A stretch of 64,000 bases of DNA from Lagopus muta (taxonomy: Eukaryota; Chordata; Aves; Galliformes; Phasianidae): the NCBI RefSeq assembly GCF_023343835.1, contig NC_064435.1:79804134-79868133 (forward strand), in the 5' to 3' direction. Positions 1-13,000 of the stretch are shown piece after piece. The translations under genes and the position numbers were made by a program. The notes under the pieces were generated by a model. That model did not search any database, was not told the origin of the DNA, and worked only from the letters and a program-made list of their open reading frames with translations. Every line of letters begins with the position of its first letter. Position 1 is the stretch's first letter.

Positions 1-1204
1 TTGCATTTGCTGGTATGAGGATGAGAACCACAATTAGCTGACATTTCTTCAGCACTTGTAAATGGCCTTGGTTTTGTAGTGCAAATGAATAAAGAGACAG
101 TGATTTTTGTGCAGCACTAGCCTCTGCTTCTAGACTTTGTTACTTATCTCCTGTTCTGTGACTTTCATACCAGACTTTACATAGGTTACATGAGTGACGG
201 TCTTTGTTCTCATAAAAGTGACATATATGCTGAGACACTGTATATATATTTCTTGCATAAATGCAGTCTTCATTACCATAATGTCTAAATGCCTAATGTC
301 TAAATAGTGAGTGCATTCTTCTTTCTGCTTTCTTGCCTTGCTACAAATTGTTATTTCATCATGTAGGCATTGTGTTTCAAAACAGAAACACACAGCTGTG
401 CCTTTCTTCAACATTGCCCCCAAATGGATCCCATCATTTAGTAATTGAAGTTATTGATAGAAGCTGCATAATGAACCTTAGAAAAGTCAGAGTGATGAGG
501 TGGTTTGGCATTCGTTTTGTGTGTACACGGTTTTATGAAACTGTTTCATAGCTGCTCTAAAGATGAAAAAATATTAGTAAGCATAGGGCAGCAGATGCTA
601 GTGGAACGCCAACTGAATTTCTGCTGCCAAGATATCTTGTGTAATTTGTGTCACAGTGATACACACACTCACCAGTCTGTTAATATTTATGCAATTTGCT
701 CTCTTCTTTCGGGTTTCAGGTATTGTAGACCAGAGGAAACACAGGCTTGACATAAACTGTTGTGATCTACTGATTTAGTTATGCAGTAACTGCTCTCACT
801 TCATCTAGTTGAATGACTCAAATTCCTCAAGGTAATGGAGTGTTTCATGGCCTGTCCATCCCATAGGGCATGAGCACATTTCTGTCAACAGGATATCATC
901 TACATAACGCTGTATAAGGTAATTCCCTTTCAAGCCAATCTCTAGGAACGATCCTAGGTCTGTAATCAAAGAAAAATTCTAAAGAAAAGGGTTTGGTGTT
1001 TTTTTTTTTTAATTATTTGTGAAAAATAAGGTGGTCGTAAGTCATGGCATTGATTTTATTTTTCTTTTCCTGCATGTTTTTTTTTTAAGGATGACCCAGG
1101 CAAAATACTCAGAAAGGTTCCACACTTTCTTGAAACCATGCCCCTTCAGAAGAGCTGAGTGTGGGAACTCAACGAGGCAGGCATACAAATCGCTATCCAA
1201 CTGA
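1..1204. other. Intergenic, no gene recognised
   Basis: This is unique AT-rich sequence with scattered stops in all frames and no protein family that I can recognise. It holds only short T runs near 999-1010 and 1078-1086. No promoter-like CpG density is seen. Confidence 0.6.
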
Positions 1205-1720
1205 GGGACTCAGGCTGGGAAGGACCTCCTGAGCAGTCATCTCTGACTCAGTCCCTTGTTAATACAAGCAATTATATCACATAATCCTTCTCATAAACTG
1301 GTCATGCTTCACATTTCAACTACTACTAAAGTTTTACCAGAAATTTGCTGCCCTTTCTTCTAGAAAACCTGTCACAGTTTCCAGTGGGAATGTGCTCAGG
1401 GCCAGTCTTTTACTATTCGTTCTTCTGACAGCATCACTCTTTAGCTTAAATAACTCTTCAGCTCTCCTGATGTCTTCTGCCTTGATATATTTGTAAAAAG
1501 TGAACACATTTCAACCTTCTTTTTACTAGACTAAACAAGACAAGCTCTTTTGGTGTCATCCAGAAAGAACAGCTTTTCTTTCCACTAGCTTGAAGTCTTC
1601 CACAGCTGTCTCAGGCTGAATAAATTCATTCTTGAATGTGAGTGACCTGAGCTATACACATTATTCTGGATAAAGTCTTGCCAAAGCCTTGTGCAATGGC
1701 ATTTTGAACATTCAGGCTGA
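1205..1720 (-). repeat. Ancient, diverged CR1 LINE fragment
   Basis: Read on the minus strand this is the 3' half of an old CR1. The left end resembles the CR1 tail wording 'ggctgggaaggacctc' followed by an AGTCATCTC-like stretch. Near 1528-1545 it keeps the 'agactaaacaag' segment found antisense in CR1 pol. Near 1670-1705 it keeps the region corresponding to '...gtcttgcc..gccttgtgcaatggca'. Many substitutions and small indels separate it from the well-preserved CR1 copies elsewhere in the window, so it is old. The assignment rests on remembered CR1 consensus wording and not on an alignment. Confidence 0.65.
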
Positions 1721-4129
1721 GTCTGGGGTTTTTTGGGTCCATATTTTGAGTTCTGTGTGGCAGGAAGTTTTGGATTCACTTTGTATGTTTTTGCTAAAGC
1801 TTCTGGAATATTAAATGGGAAACTTAATTTTTTGCTGACAGTTTTGGAAGGAGCTTGGGGGGAACTGTATTCCCAACCCTGCTTTCCATGGGAACAGGAC
1901 TTCCTTGGATAATTTCAGTTCTAATTACAAACAAGGAAAATGATAAACATTTAAGCAATGATCCCCCCAAAGAAATATGGAACAAACAGTGTGGTTTGAT
2001 GCAGAAATGCCATGTTCCTACTTGTTATCAGCAACAACCTAGCTGTGTCACCACAGAGGCATAAGCTCAGAGTCCCTTTCTCATCTGAAGGGTCTGATGC
2101 AAAGCAACAACAGAGCCATACGTTGCTACAGCTAAGGAGATATCTGCCTCTGAGGCAGCCCAGCTGTCTCAGTATCGTGCTCCAGTACGCTGTCAGATGC
2201 AGCAAAGACCAAGCATGACTTCATGAAGGTAAATGGCATGGGCACCACTGTGCCTTTAGCTCCTTGGCTCTCGCTCCGCAGCTGTATATCAGTTGTTCAA
2301 CAGTGGCAATGCAGAGACATTTCCTTGCATTTTCCTGCAGATACTGGAAGTCTCCTCAGCGAGACATCTACCTTGATGGGAACTGTTGCTCCGTGCTGAA
2401 AATGAGGAAACTTCTGATTTCATTTTGGCAGATCTTTTTTGTGTGTGTTATGCTGCCACTCCTTGACCACACAGACAGAAGGTACTGTGTGCTTGCAACA
2501 TGCGTGATGCCAAACTTTGGGGTGTACAGATGCAGCGTAGCACAAATCACTGCCAAAAGCAGAGCACCTAGCTCTCACAGGAGATGATAAGAGACTCTGT
2601 CCACAGAGCTGGAGGAGAAACCTGTCTTTGTTCTCAGTGTATCCTCTGTCTTCATTTGGCTTCATTTTCCAGCCATGTTGGTTGCCTGTCTTCCTCCTGC
2701 TCTTTTCTTCCCACTGAAAAAGAGAGCAAGCTTTTGTCTCCTGGCTCCCTGCTTACCAGGTGACTGTTATTAGCTTACACCTGTGAGTGCTAATAGCAAA
2801 TAGTCATGGATGTTTTAAGGAGGAGAAACAAACAAATGAAATAAAAGAGTGAAAAAATTGGACAGTATAGAAAGAAAAAAAATGAGTAAACCTATATAAA
2901 TTTACAGATTTTCTTCAAATGTTCCTGCCACTGTTCCAGAAAGGCCCTCTAAGCTAGAAATAGTAGCTGGCGGTCATGTTTAGTGTCCTGCATTTGTAAC
3001 TGAAAGGGGCCATGACTCATATATGTGTATGGTGCTCAGGCTATAAGCCATTCTGACTTAAAATGGCTGAGGTTTACTGTGAGAAAGAACATCTGACTTG
3101 TATTTTCTTGAGTCTGAAAAAGTATCTTCAAATAAAAGCATAAGGGAAAAACACTAACCGTAAAGAATTTTACATTCTTTGGAAGGATATCATAGCAGAA
3201 CATACACAGTAGACTAATTATGATTTCATCTTTAATTTTACTCCAAAGTCAGTTGCATTTTTTTGAAGTGTCATTCCTTTTTATTTTCACCAAAAAATGG
3301 CCGCATTCCAGTCACTTACTTACAATCATCTGTATTAATTTGTGTTCTTCAAACAGCTGGATAATCTGTTGTAATTAGAATGAGCTCTGCTGGCTGGCTT
3401 TTATCATCCTGTCGGAGGAAATTAGCGGGCAGACTTCTCTTTCCCTCCAGCAGACAGTGGAGGGTGCTGTTGGATTTGCTGTTGTGGAACGGGAAAATGA
3501 ATCGAAGCTGTTCTCAAAGAGGGCTGCCCAAGGCTCATTTCATAGATTCCTCAATAGACTTTGCAGATACAGACCATCAAGTCTTGCCTTACTGGGGTGT
3601 CAAGGAGCACCAATAAGAGCCTTCCAAAGCATGATCTGAATTAGGCAGAGTGCAGTACATCTGCTTCAACGTGCTGGCTAGAACTTATTAAGCCATAATG
3701 AATCCATAATAAAACTTGCCTAATTTGGGAGATTATATTGGGACACCCAAAGTCAGCAATAGTGCTTTTCAGCTGTTTGCATTAGCTAAACGTGATACAA
3801 GAGCAGGTGCTTGGCAAGCTTGTCTGCCTGTGGTCTTGAACAGGATGCAGGATGAGGTTGCTGGATTGCAAATGCTGTATTTCATTGTCACTGGGACACA
3901 GTGACTTCATTAGTGAACATGTCACTAATAATATGGCAACTATGTGGCCAAAGGCTGTGCCATTCTCACGCCCAAGTAAATAGTACGGAATTAACAAATA
4001 CGTTTCAAAGGAGCCCTTTGTGAATTGTAAATATGACTTGCTGCTACTGCTATTTAGACAATTGTTTTCCCTTTATACTACTTTTCCTGTTAAAACTGCA
4101 AATAGAAACTTGGGCTTCCTAACCAAAAT
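1721..4129. other. Intergenic, no gene recognised
   Basis: This is unique sequence. Short open frames occur (for example at 2,264-2,587) but none resembles a known protein, and none has a convincing exon context. The block at about 3,290-3,440 is AT-rich, with TAATTAG-type homeodomain cores, and might be a regulatory element. Confidence 0.55.
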
Positions 4130-4235
4130 AAAAATATCTGCTATACGGATGAGTAACTGGAGAAGTTGAAGTTGAATGATTTTCCCAGGATCATCAACAG
4201 AGGATGAAATCAATGTATGAATTAAGCTCAGAAAC
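4130..4235 (-). repeat. MIR-like CORE-SINE fragment (tentative)
   Basis: On the plus strand the order 'cggatgagtaactggagaag' then 'gaatgattttcccaggatca' follows the antisense MIR pattern (gatgaggaaactgaggcacag, then taagtaacttgcccaaggtca). It is highly diverged, so the call is tentative. Confidence 0.4.
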
Positions 4236-4985
4236 TGAACTTCTCTGAACAACTGGAAGGAGCAAAAAATGCACCCCATGGCCTCTTTCTTTCCACCATG
4301 GAGGAATTCCAATTCTGAAGGAGAAGTGTTACACAGTATCTCTGGGGGATGAACGTTGCCATGCATGCCTCATAGTTTCATCAGCTCATGTAACTGATCA
4401 ATATATCCTGATCATCATGTTTCTACATTGTTTTAAAGATGAGAAGCACTATGTCTATCCATGATTGAAGCTATTGCACAATGTGATTTTCATCCCACAG
4501 CATGTAAAGCAGCCCACTGAGGCATTCAGATGTACTCCTCTGCTCCAATACCATGAAGAAAAAATTATCCCTAAAAAATAATACAAATGTAAATGCAATA
4601 TTTCCCCTTTTTCATCATTCTGAACAAGCCCAGAACTTCTAAAATTATATCTCCTTGGTTCCTTTCTGAATATTGGTGAGTAGCAACACCTCAGAGCCAC
4701 ACATATAGCCCTCTGGACAAAATTCCTTTCTGGAGTAGATTGCTGAAGGCTGACTTGCTAATGGGAAATGTTCCTACCTATCTCGTGTTCAGTTTACCTG
4801 GATTTAATCTCCTTAGTTTGAATTAGCGGAGGAGAATGTGTTTATGTCTGTATCCATAGATGGAAATAGAGATAGACTCCTTACTTGAGTGCACAATGTT
4901 TATTTTATCCTAAAAGTTTGTTTTCCTTTCCCCCCTCCCACTACAGTGTCACTGCTGCTGTATTTTATTAGACCTCTGGTTTTCA
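4236..4985. other. Intergenic, no gene recognised
   Basis: This is AT-rich unique sequence with no repeat or coding signal that I can support. Confidence 0.55.
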
Positions 4986-5110
4986 TTATGCAAAAAGTCA
5001 AAACTGGAACGTTGTAAATCTCCCCTCTCCTTCCCGCTCGCTGCTCTGAAGCTGGGCCGCCATTCGATGCCTGACGGCTTCTCCTACCAACGCACACTAT
5101 TTCCAGGGGC
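4986..5110. promoter_or_regulatory. Small CpG cluster with YY1-like site
   Basis: Around 5,033-5,095 about six CpG dinucleotides fall within some 65 bases, in a region otherwise poor in CpG. A GCCGCCATT core (reverse of the YY1-type AAGATGGCGGC motif) sits at about 5,056-5,066. This could mark the promoter of an unannotated non-coding transcript or an enhancer. It is too small to be called a CpG island. It lies some 300 bases before a 228-codon open frame. The functional reading is inference. Confidence 0.3.
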
Positions 5111-5386
5111 TCTGGGGAACTGGAGGTGAGAACAGGGAACAGGGAGGGGGAGCCTGCTTGCCCAAGGCTTGTTAACCTGAGCGCACACTCTCTTTCTCAA
5201 ATTTGTTTTCTCAGCTGGTGGCACAGTCACTGCCCCAGCGCCATCAGTCCAGCAGAGAGCAGTTCCATTCGAGATCTGAAGGCAGATTTTAAAGAAGTGG
5301 TTGGGCAGGAGGGGGGGAGCTTAATAACAGCTTAGAGCCTGACTCTGCGTGTTTTCTTAGTATATTGAAATACGAACTGTGTAAAC

Positions 5387-6073
5387 ATGCTCCGCATTCC
5401 ACCTGCTCAAGCATCTGCCAGAAATCTCACAAAAGCCCTTTGCTGTATCTTACACCCTCCTGTTCTGCCTGCCCTCCTCCCTGCAAGCTCTCCTGCACCA
5501 CCTCGCTGTCCCGCTCCCCACCCAGTCTCCACAAACACATGCTCCGTTTTGTTCCTGCTTGAGACGCACATTTCCAACCTCTGCTTGCACCTAGCGTGCG
5601 GTGCCTTTCCCAGCCTCCTCTTTCTTAGGGTTGGGACTCACTTCAGCCTCAGAGTACTGCTTGGTGCTGATGCTTGTCAAGTGATTGTTGTTCTTCCAAT
5701 AGTATTTACTATTATTATATATAAATACGGCAGCAATCACCCCAGAGACCGAATGCTTTCCACACCAAAACTTGGAGCAAAGCAGAAAGGGTTTCACCCA
5801 CATGCTCTGCTTTTTACCTGTCTGCCCCTGACAGGGGAGCAATTTCCATCCAGATGGCAAGCCATCAAGGGTTTTACACTTTTACACTTAGTAAAAACAC
5901 TGAACAAAGAAGGGCCTTTTCCATCGCGCTCTGAAAGAGAGCAGGCTGTGCTGGCGTCTCCAAGAGAGCAGATTTCCCCTTGGCATGACCTGCCGCCAGC
6001 ATACAGCAGTGGGACACAGGCAGCAAACCACATTTCTGCTGCTCCGTGCCAGCCTCAAGGGCTGTGTGAGTAA
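5387..6073 (+). other. 228-codon open frame, function unknown
   Basis: An ATG-initiated frame stays open for 228 codons. The translation begins MLRIPPAQASARNL and is rich in Pro, Ser, Leu and Cys, with one hydrophobic stretch around residues 100-113 (VIVVLPIVFTIII). I recognise no domain, and the composition looks like translated non-coding DNA. The local G+C is higher than in the surroundings, which makes long chance frames more likely. No polyadenylation signal or convincing intron is visible. It is probably fortuitous, but it is one of only two such long frames outside the CpG island. Confidence 0.2.
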
Positions 6074-6526
6074 TGTGGAGTGAGCCGAACAGCCTCAAGC
6101 TATCTTCCTTGTTTCTTGTGTCAGGTGTGACCACAGCACCTGGGTCCCGGGGTGCATAGGGCTTGGTGGGGTTCCCGGTAGGATATGTTGGGAAGTGTGG
6201 AGGTTTGGAGCTGGGAAGTCGAAAACAGCACACTTTTGGCTGTGTTAACTGCAGCAGTCAGTAAGCCTTGCTGTGATTGCATCAGACTGCAAGAGGCTGG
6301 TCTGAAAAAGAATAAGGAACTGTGATTTAGGGCTAAGACAAAACTGTTTTCATTTGACTGCGGAGTGAAGGCACCATCTCAGCTACTGATGAAATGGGGC
6401 AGTGATGTTCAGTCAGTTTTCCCACTGTCACACAGCCTTCATACAACTGGTATAGGTACATACATAAGTAGCTAGTTTCTAAGTTTCATTCATACTAGCT
6501 GAAAAAAAAAATAAAAAGGAGAAGAG

Positions 6527-6945
6527 TCATAGATTCATAGAATGGCTTAGGTTGGAAGAGACCCTAAAAACCACCCAACTCCAGCCCCGTGCCATGGTCA
6601 GAGCTGCCTGCACCAGCTTAGGCTGCCAAGGGCCCCATCCAGACTGGCCTTGGGCACCTCCAGGGATGGGGCACCCACAGCTTCTCGGGGCAGCTGTGCC
6701 ACTGTTTCACTGTCCTCTGAGTAAGAATTTTCCTCCTAGTGTCTCATCTATATCTCCTTTCTTTTAGTATAAAGCTGCCCTCCCATGTCCCATCACTATT
6801 AGACAATGCAAAAACTTGGTCTCCCTCCTGTTTATAAACTCTGTTTAGGAAGGATACAGTGAGGTCTTTCTGAAGCCTTCTCCAGAATGAACATGCTCAG
6901 CTCCCTCAGTCCGTCCTCATAGGAGAGATGCTCCAGGCTTCTCCT
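6527..6945 (-). repeat. CR1 LINE 3' fragment
   Basis: The left edge carries the inverted CR1 terminal repeat (tcatagattcatagaatgg) followed by 'ttaggttggaagagaccc', the antisense of the CR1 3' untranslated tail. The sequence then runs into the antisense of the pol C-terminal region (for example 'ctccctcagtccgtcctcat' near 6,901-6,920). It is truncated at its 5' end, as is usual for CR1. Divergence is moderate. Confidence 0.88.
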
Positions 6946-9900
6946 ATGGCTTCCTCTTCCTCATAAGGGTGCTCTTGCTATCCTTAGCTCTCAAAATGCT
7001 TCATACTGTGAAGTGTGAACCACAGCATTCATATCTCAGCTTCAGTCCTTTATGGTCTGGTGGTTATGAGGGTAACTGTTCTGACTGATTTGAAAAGTGC
7101 CAGTGAAATACCACCAAAATAAAGCTGGCTACACCCAGGGGGCTGACCTGGTCAGGACAGCTGGGCAGTGGAGCTGGGAGGGCCTTGGCAGGGTCTTGAT
7201 ATGGCTCAGACTTCATTGGGGCAGCTCCTAGATGGGGGACAGAGGATGGGAATGCACTGCTGTTGCTGAGTTGTTTCACAGGTTCTTGGGTGTCTGCTGT
7301 TCACAGGACCTTTTTGAAGCTGCAGCATCTCAGTGGGTCAGTGCAGTGAGAGAGAGATTTTAAAGAGAGAAGCTTTAACATGATGGTCTGACTGCACAGA
7401 TCTTACAAGGTCTTTAACTGGATTGTTTAATCTTATGAAATTATCTTCAACTCCTGTGTGTTTGGGGGGCAGGGAGGTGGGAGACGACACTTGTTTGTTT
7501 TGCTTTCTTTTCCTGATATGGGGAATCAGCCATTTTAGGAGACTATTTACTGCGGTGTATCATCCACACTCTGTACTCTCCTGGGACCAGGGCTTGAGAT
7601 TTTTTCATTCTTTTTTTTCCTTGCCTTGCACTTTGTTCCTGCATATATTTCTTCCTGAAACAGGAATCAGGTTAAATATCCTCACACTCCTTTCCAAACT
7701 CTTGGCATTAGAACCACCCTTCCCCTTTGCCTCTCCCCGCCAAGTGATGTGTGCAACAGAGCCCAGAGCGGGGAAGGGAAGGGAAGGGAGGAGGAAGAGG
7801 AAATCATTCACCCCACCCTTCCAACCAGAAGCAGGATCTTGAGGTGGCTGCTCAAATGGAAGAAAGTCACAATTAAAAGAAAATAAATAAATAAATAAAT
7901 AAATACAAAAGGGATTCCCACTCCCTGCCCTGTTAGGATCATGATGTCTGGGTGTAACCCACACACAGACACAAGCAGCCCTTGCCAGAAGCTCATCAGA
8001 CGTCAGTGAAAAGCTGAGACCACCCGGAGAGAAGTGGTAGTTCTAAGCAGGCCAGTGCTTTGCCTGGGGAAGGTGTCCTGACATCCTCTCCACTAAATTC
8101 AGCTTGCTGAAAGCTGTCCCCTGGCTGTCACAATTCCTCATCGCAAAGTACAGTTGAACTCAACCGTTTCTAACTCAGTTAGGGCAAATGCTGTCCTGTC
8201 CCCAGATATTTTTTAAAAGGTTGCTGTGAAAGACTGAGCAACAGGGACGTGTATATTTGTTCCCTGAAAAGAGGAAGGGTCATTAAACTGGAACATCTAG
8301 TATGCTTTTGAAAGAATTGCATTACATCAGAACGAGCCAGAAATAAGATACCGTTTGTTAACTTTACTAATCCATTAAAAATACACCGGGCAACTGAACT
8401 ATTATTTGTAACCCTCTGCAATCTCTCTTACAGCAAGGAAACAATGTCTGACTGCGTTTAGGTGTGGTGTGTTCTCAGAGCACATAAAGCTTTCAGCAGC
8501 TTTGTACGGGGCTGATTTTGATTTTTGGTAACAGCATATACTGAATCGGCTGGGGAAAGAAACTCTCCAACTAGAAATCTACTAGCAGTAAATTATCTGG
8601 AATTTCAAATGACCCACAGATATATTTATCATATTATCCCTATACTCATGAATTTATGCGTGGGAGGGGAGGAGGTCCCTGAAGCTGCAAATTGTCAATC
8701 CACATTCAGTACTTCAGACTAAGCCAAGTCATTCTCGCCTTTTCTTTTAAGCTGGACGTAACTAGAAAATAATTGTGTGGTTGAAATGAAAGATTTTACC
8801 TTGGGTAGTACTTCATCGTACTGAGTATTCTTGTGTTGGTAACACTGACTTGTTCTCCATCACTACCGTGAACTAAGAGAAAATGGAAATGAGCTGAGAA
8901 AATTTTTCTTCCTTTTTAATCTTATTAATCTTTTTTCCTCTGTTCCAGTTAAAACAAAAGCAAGAACTGTGGAGACAGATTGACCCTGTAATAGCAAGAG
9001 CATGGTTCAGTGAATCTTTGTATCTGTGACTGGGCTTTTCCTGTCCTCTAAATCTAAAATTGAAATGGCTTTTCTAGCTTTCAGCAGAAGGAGGTTGCGC
9101 TCTGAAGATAAAAATATACTTATGAATTGAAAAATATAGTTTCCTTTAGGATGCTTTTTAGAACATCAGGGTGCTTAATAGTAGAGATGGTAGCTGACAA
9201 CAGAAATTGTATTATAGGCACCTCATGTTATCAGTGGAGGATAACAAATTCCCTGAGTGGATTAAAATTGTCTGAAAAGACAAAAAAAGGACAAATTGCT
9301 TGAAAAGCAGCTGGAGGCAGGGCTATATACTTTTGCTGTGCACATAGCAGTGGCAAACCCATGGCTGATATTTCCTGTCTTGCTGAGAGTTCAGGTTCTA
9401 AATTTAGGGCTCTAAATAAGTGATCTGATGTATGAAGGGCCTATACTGCCAACCAGAGTCAATGGGAAGAGCTGATGCCTTCATGCCTTTCCAAATCAGG
9501 GCATTTAAGTCTAAAGCACATTCTGGGAACCCGGCCTTTCCTTATTGGCTTCACTTTCCCCAGCGGTCAGATGGAGCCATGGCCCTCCAAACAGCAAGCA
9601 AGTGGTGCTATATGAAAACATTTCTCTGTCAAGCCTGCCCTCCAGCCCACTGCTGGGATCTGCTCAGAAAGGACCCCAAGAATGATGGGATCCACCTGGA
9701 CCAGCCAAGCCTGCTGGCAGGACCAGCCCTGGGCACCTGGCCCAATACAACACATTTTTAGGTGCTTAGATAAGTACATACAGACCCAGCAAACCAGGAG
9801 CTGCTGTCAGTCCTCTGCCCCTGGGCAAGGCTGGTCGCAGCTGGAAGCTGGGAAAGAGAATAGAAGCAAAGATGGGCTTCCAGAATCGTAGCCACCTCAC

Positions 9901-9987
9901 CTCTGACTGGCTAGTATTTCTTACTAACTATTCAGAAAACTGTCTTAATCTGTTGTGCAATTACAACAGCAATGCATTTGCCTGCCA
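6946..9987. other. Intergenic with simple repeats
   Basis: No gene is recognised. Simple repeats include a GGGAA-type purine stretch at about 7,769-7,802 and an (AAAT)n tract at 7,879-7,904. The open frame at 7,423-7,842 and the antisense frame over it look like shadows of low-complexity sequence. Confidence 0.55.
7879..7904. repeat. (AAAT)n microsatellite
   Basis: About six tandem copies of a 4-base AAAT/AATA unit are directly visible. Confidence 0.85.
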
Positions 9988-10050
9988 TCACGCCTCAGGA
10001 GCAGTTCAAAAAAGAAAGTCACGCCTTAACAAGCAGTTCAAAAAAGAGAG
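9988..10050. repeat. Imperfect 31-32 bp tandem duplication
   Basis: Two adjacent units begin TCACGCCT and end GCAGTTCAAAAAAGA plus a short purine end. The first is 9,988-10,018 and the second 10,019-10,050. They differ at a handful of bases in the middle and by a one-base length difference. This is a local tandem duplication. Confidence 0.8.
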
Positions 10051-13000
10051 TTTCCTCTTTGCTGGTGAAGGCTCTACTTGTGTATGCTGGAGAGTTTTAT
10101 TTCCAACAAAGCATCTTAGGAACCTGTTCTTTTCTTACAAGATACTCTGCCAAGTGCTCAGACCACCACAGTTCATCCTGCCTCCCAAAGCAGTCCTTCA
10201 GAGCCTTTCCCTGAGCTTAAGCATAGAAAGTTTGCGCTTTTTTTTTGAGAGAGAGAGAAGATGGAGACTCTTACGACACATCTATAAAAAGGGCAGGGAA
10301 ATGGATCCATGTTTTTGTCTTGCCTTGCTTTTCCTGGCACTATGTTGGTTTTTTTTGCTCCAAATCAGATGCTCTGAGGGATGACTGCCACACTGTCACT
10401 TCTTGTTTAAAGCATATTGCTACTTCTCACAACCAGCTCACAACCAGAGGTCCCTGTGTAATAAGCATTTTTGGAAAAGTCAGTAGCATCGTCTCCAGAA
10501 GTCAGAGATGTCAGCAGGATCTAGAAGTCTCTGCCTTTCCCAGGAGCAAAGACAGCCCCCAAATCCCTGCAATGGACAGGGCCACCTGATGCACAGAGAG
10601 CGGTATCCCCTATTTTTTGGATGGATTTGTACAGAGACAATGATTTTGTAATCACTGTATTTGCTGATTCTTCCCAGTATAAATCACTTTGAATTCCATT
10701 AAACAATTCCTAAGAAACGCAGAAGAGGTGTAGAAAATCACAGACTTCAAGAAAATTGGTGGCTGGATGGGGAAGAGTCTCCCTGCTCCCACGCCAGACA
10801 CCCAAAGGAAAAGCATTTTCTATTTAGCCATTATCTATTTTCTTTGGTTGCAGCCAACTGGTCATTTGCCACATGCATTACCATCAGCTGGCCACAGTAA
10901 ATGCTGTCTGTTTCTGATCTGGCACTACAGGGAATACGAACAAGTTTTTGATGTAATAGGCAGAGGAATGAGGACAGTCTTGTGGGAGGCCAGGCTCACT
11001 AATTCTGTCACTCATGGGACAACTTGGTATTTTCTTAATTTTGATCATGACTAATGTCCTGTTTCTCTTTTTTGTAGTTAAGTCCCAAGGAAAAGAAAAG
11101 CAATTGCAAAATGGGAATGGAAACCTTGGTCTGTCTGGTGTTTGTTTCAGCACTGTCAGGCAGGTAAGATAACCAAGTTGTAAGAGTATAATAACCAGGG
11201 AAACCAGAAGAACTTGGATGGAGACATAATCATTCCAAGAAAAAAAAAGAACATTTTCATTTTCCTCTGTGGTTCTGTGACTTTCCTCTCCCTTTCCAAG
11301 TCTTCAGTCATCTGCACTAAAGGACTGGCTCTTTTTCAGTGGCTGGAAATGGCCTAAGCATTTCAAAGAAAGAGGGAGATACGAAGGACTTGGGGATAAG
11401 AGTCTTGCAAGTAATTTTCAAGGAAAATATTACAGCTCTAACAGCTAACAAGGGGCAAAAATCCACTGTTGGGAGAGTGCACTGGGATGTTGCCAAGAGC
11501 AAGTTGCTGATAATAGCTGCAAATATATCTGCTGATGAAATGTTAAGTTGCTTGATAGAGCTTTTTGGTTTTCAAAGTGACACTTTTCCATGAAAATTTA
11601 CATCATAAGAATTTGAGGTGGGGCAAAATTGGAACCATGTGTTGGCTAGATCTGGCAACTGCAGTTAAAAAGGAGCACAGAACTGGTGTCCATGCTTACA
11701 AATTGCAGCATTAAAATCTAACAAACTATCACCAAATCTGACTTGAACAGAAGAAAGTTCCTGACAATGAGCACCTCGCTACAAACTCAGGATCAATGTT
11801 TGCTAAACAAAAACTACAGCTTGCTATCCCTGTGTCTGTCAGGAACAAAAATATATATATATATATAGCACAGAATATTTTCAATTCACAAGAACTCCTG
11901 GAAAAATCCACTTAATATCAGAAGAAATGGAAATTAGACCCAATAAGTCCTTGTTTGTTGGGCCCAAATTAGAGGAGTTTGTCTTCTTTCCCACAGCCTC
12001 TTTCACTCATTATGCCTTCTGCCCTCCCTGTCAACTCATTTACACAAGAAAGAAAGAGATATAAGTAATCCAAGTAGAATAATTTTAAAAACCAACATTC
12101 CCTTCATGAACAGACCCAAAATTCAGTACATGTCCCTCGAAGAGGGATTCTGTTCACATGGACCTGTTGGCAAAACTGTTGATTTCACTGGGTGTGGATT
12201 TTGTTTTCTGTTTTACATACCCTCTAGAGAGCATAACAAATCTGCACACAGACCTAGGGGACTTGGAAGTTCTTAAGTAAAGTGTGTGATCTAATAGCAG
12301 CTCCAGGGTTTTTCCTGACCACAGCTTTACTCATTCCCACCAAAGATCTTCTTTGGTCCTAAACCTGTAAGAGACAACACACATGGTTAATGTTAGGTAT
12401 GTGTGTAGTCCCATCTGCATGAAGTCAGTGTGATGAAGGCTAGAAGTGTGTAGACGTTGGAATGGGAGGGACTTTGGATGGTTTCAGTGAGCGGACCTCA
12501 CTGCAAGTATCTAACTAGCAGAAGAGACTTCAATATCACTCTTTAAAGCAAGGATTTTAGTTCATAGGCAAAAGAGAAGATAGGAAATCGGTACTTCAGA
12601 GGTCTAGGTGAGCAAGAAGTTGATCTCCTTAATTCTGCTTTGTTAAATGAACACACTAGCATATGAAATTCTTGTATGTTAAGTGACTTCTGTAAGAGCT
12701 TGTAAACATTATGACTGCAAATGATAGCAAGCAAATGATAAAAACTTCTAGATCTGATTTAAGACAGCAGCATGCTCCTGACTATCCTAAATAAAACTTA
12801 CTTGTCTGTTATCTAAGAGTTTATGTATAAGAACTTACATTCAAAAAAAAGAAAGCCTTCAAAATCTACCTTATCTCAAAGTAAGTGTAACTTAAATACA
12901 GGTGTAAAATAAAATAAAATAAGTGCTTAAATGCTTTCCTGAATCGGGGAATAAACATTGAAAGGTCATAGCTTTCTAAACAATTATTTTCAATTATTAC

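Noticed and set aside
7423-7964. Overlapping open frames on both strands near 7.4-8.0 kb
   Set aside because: They cover purine-rich and AAAT repeats. The products are low-complexity.
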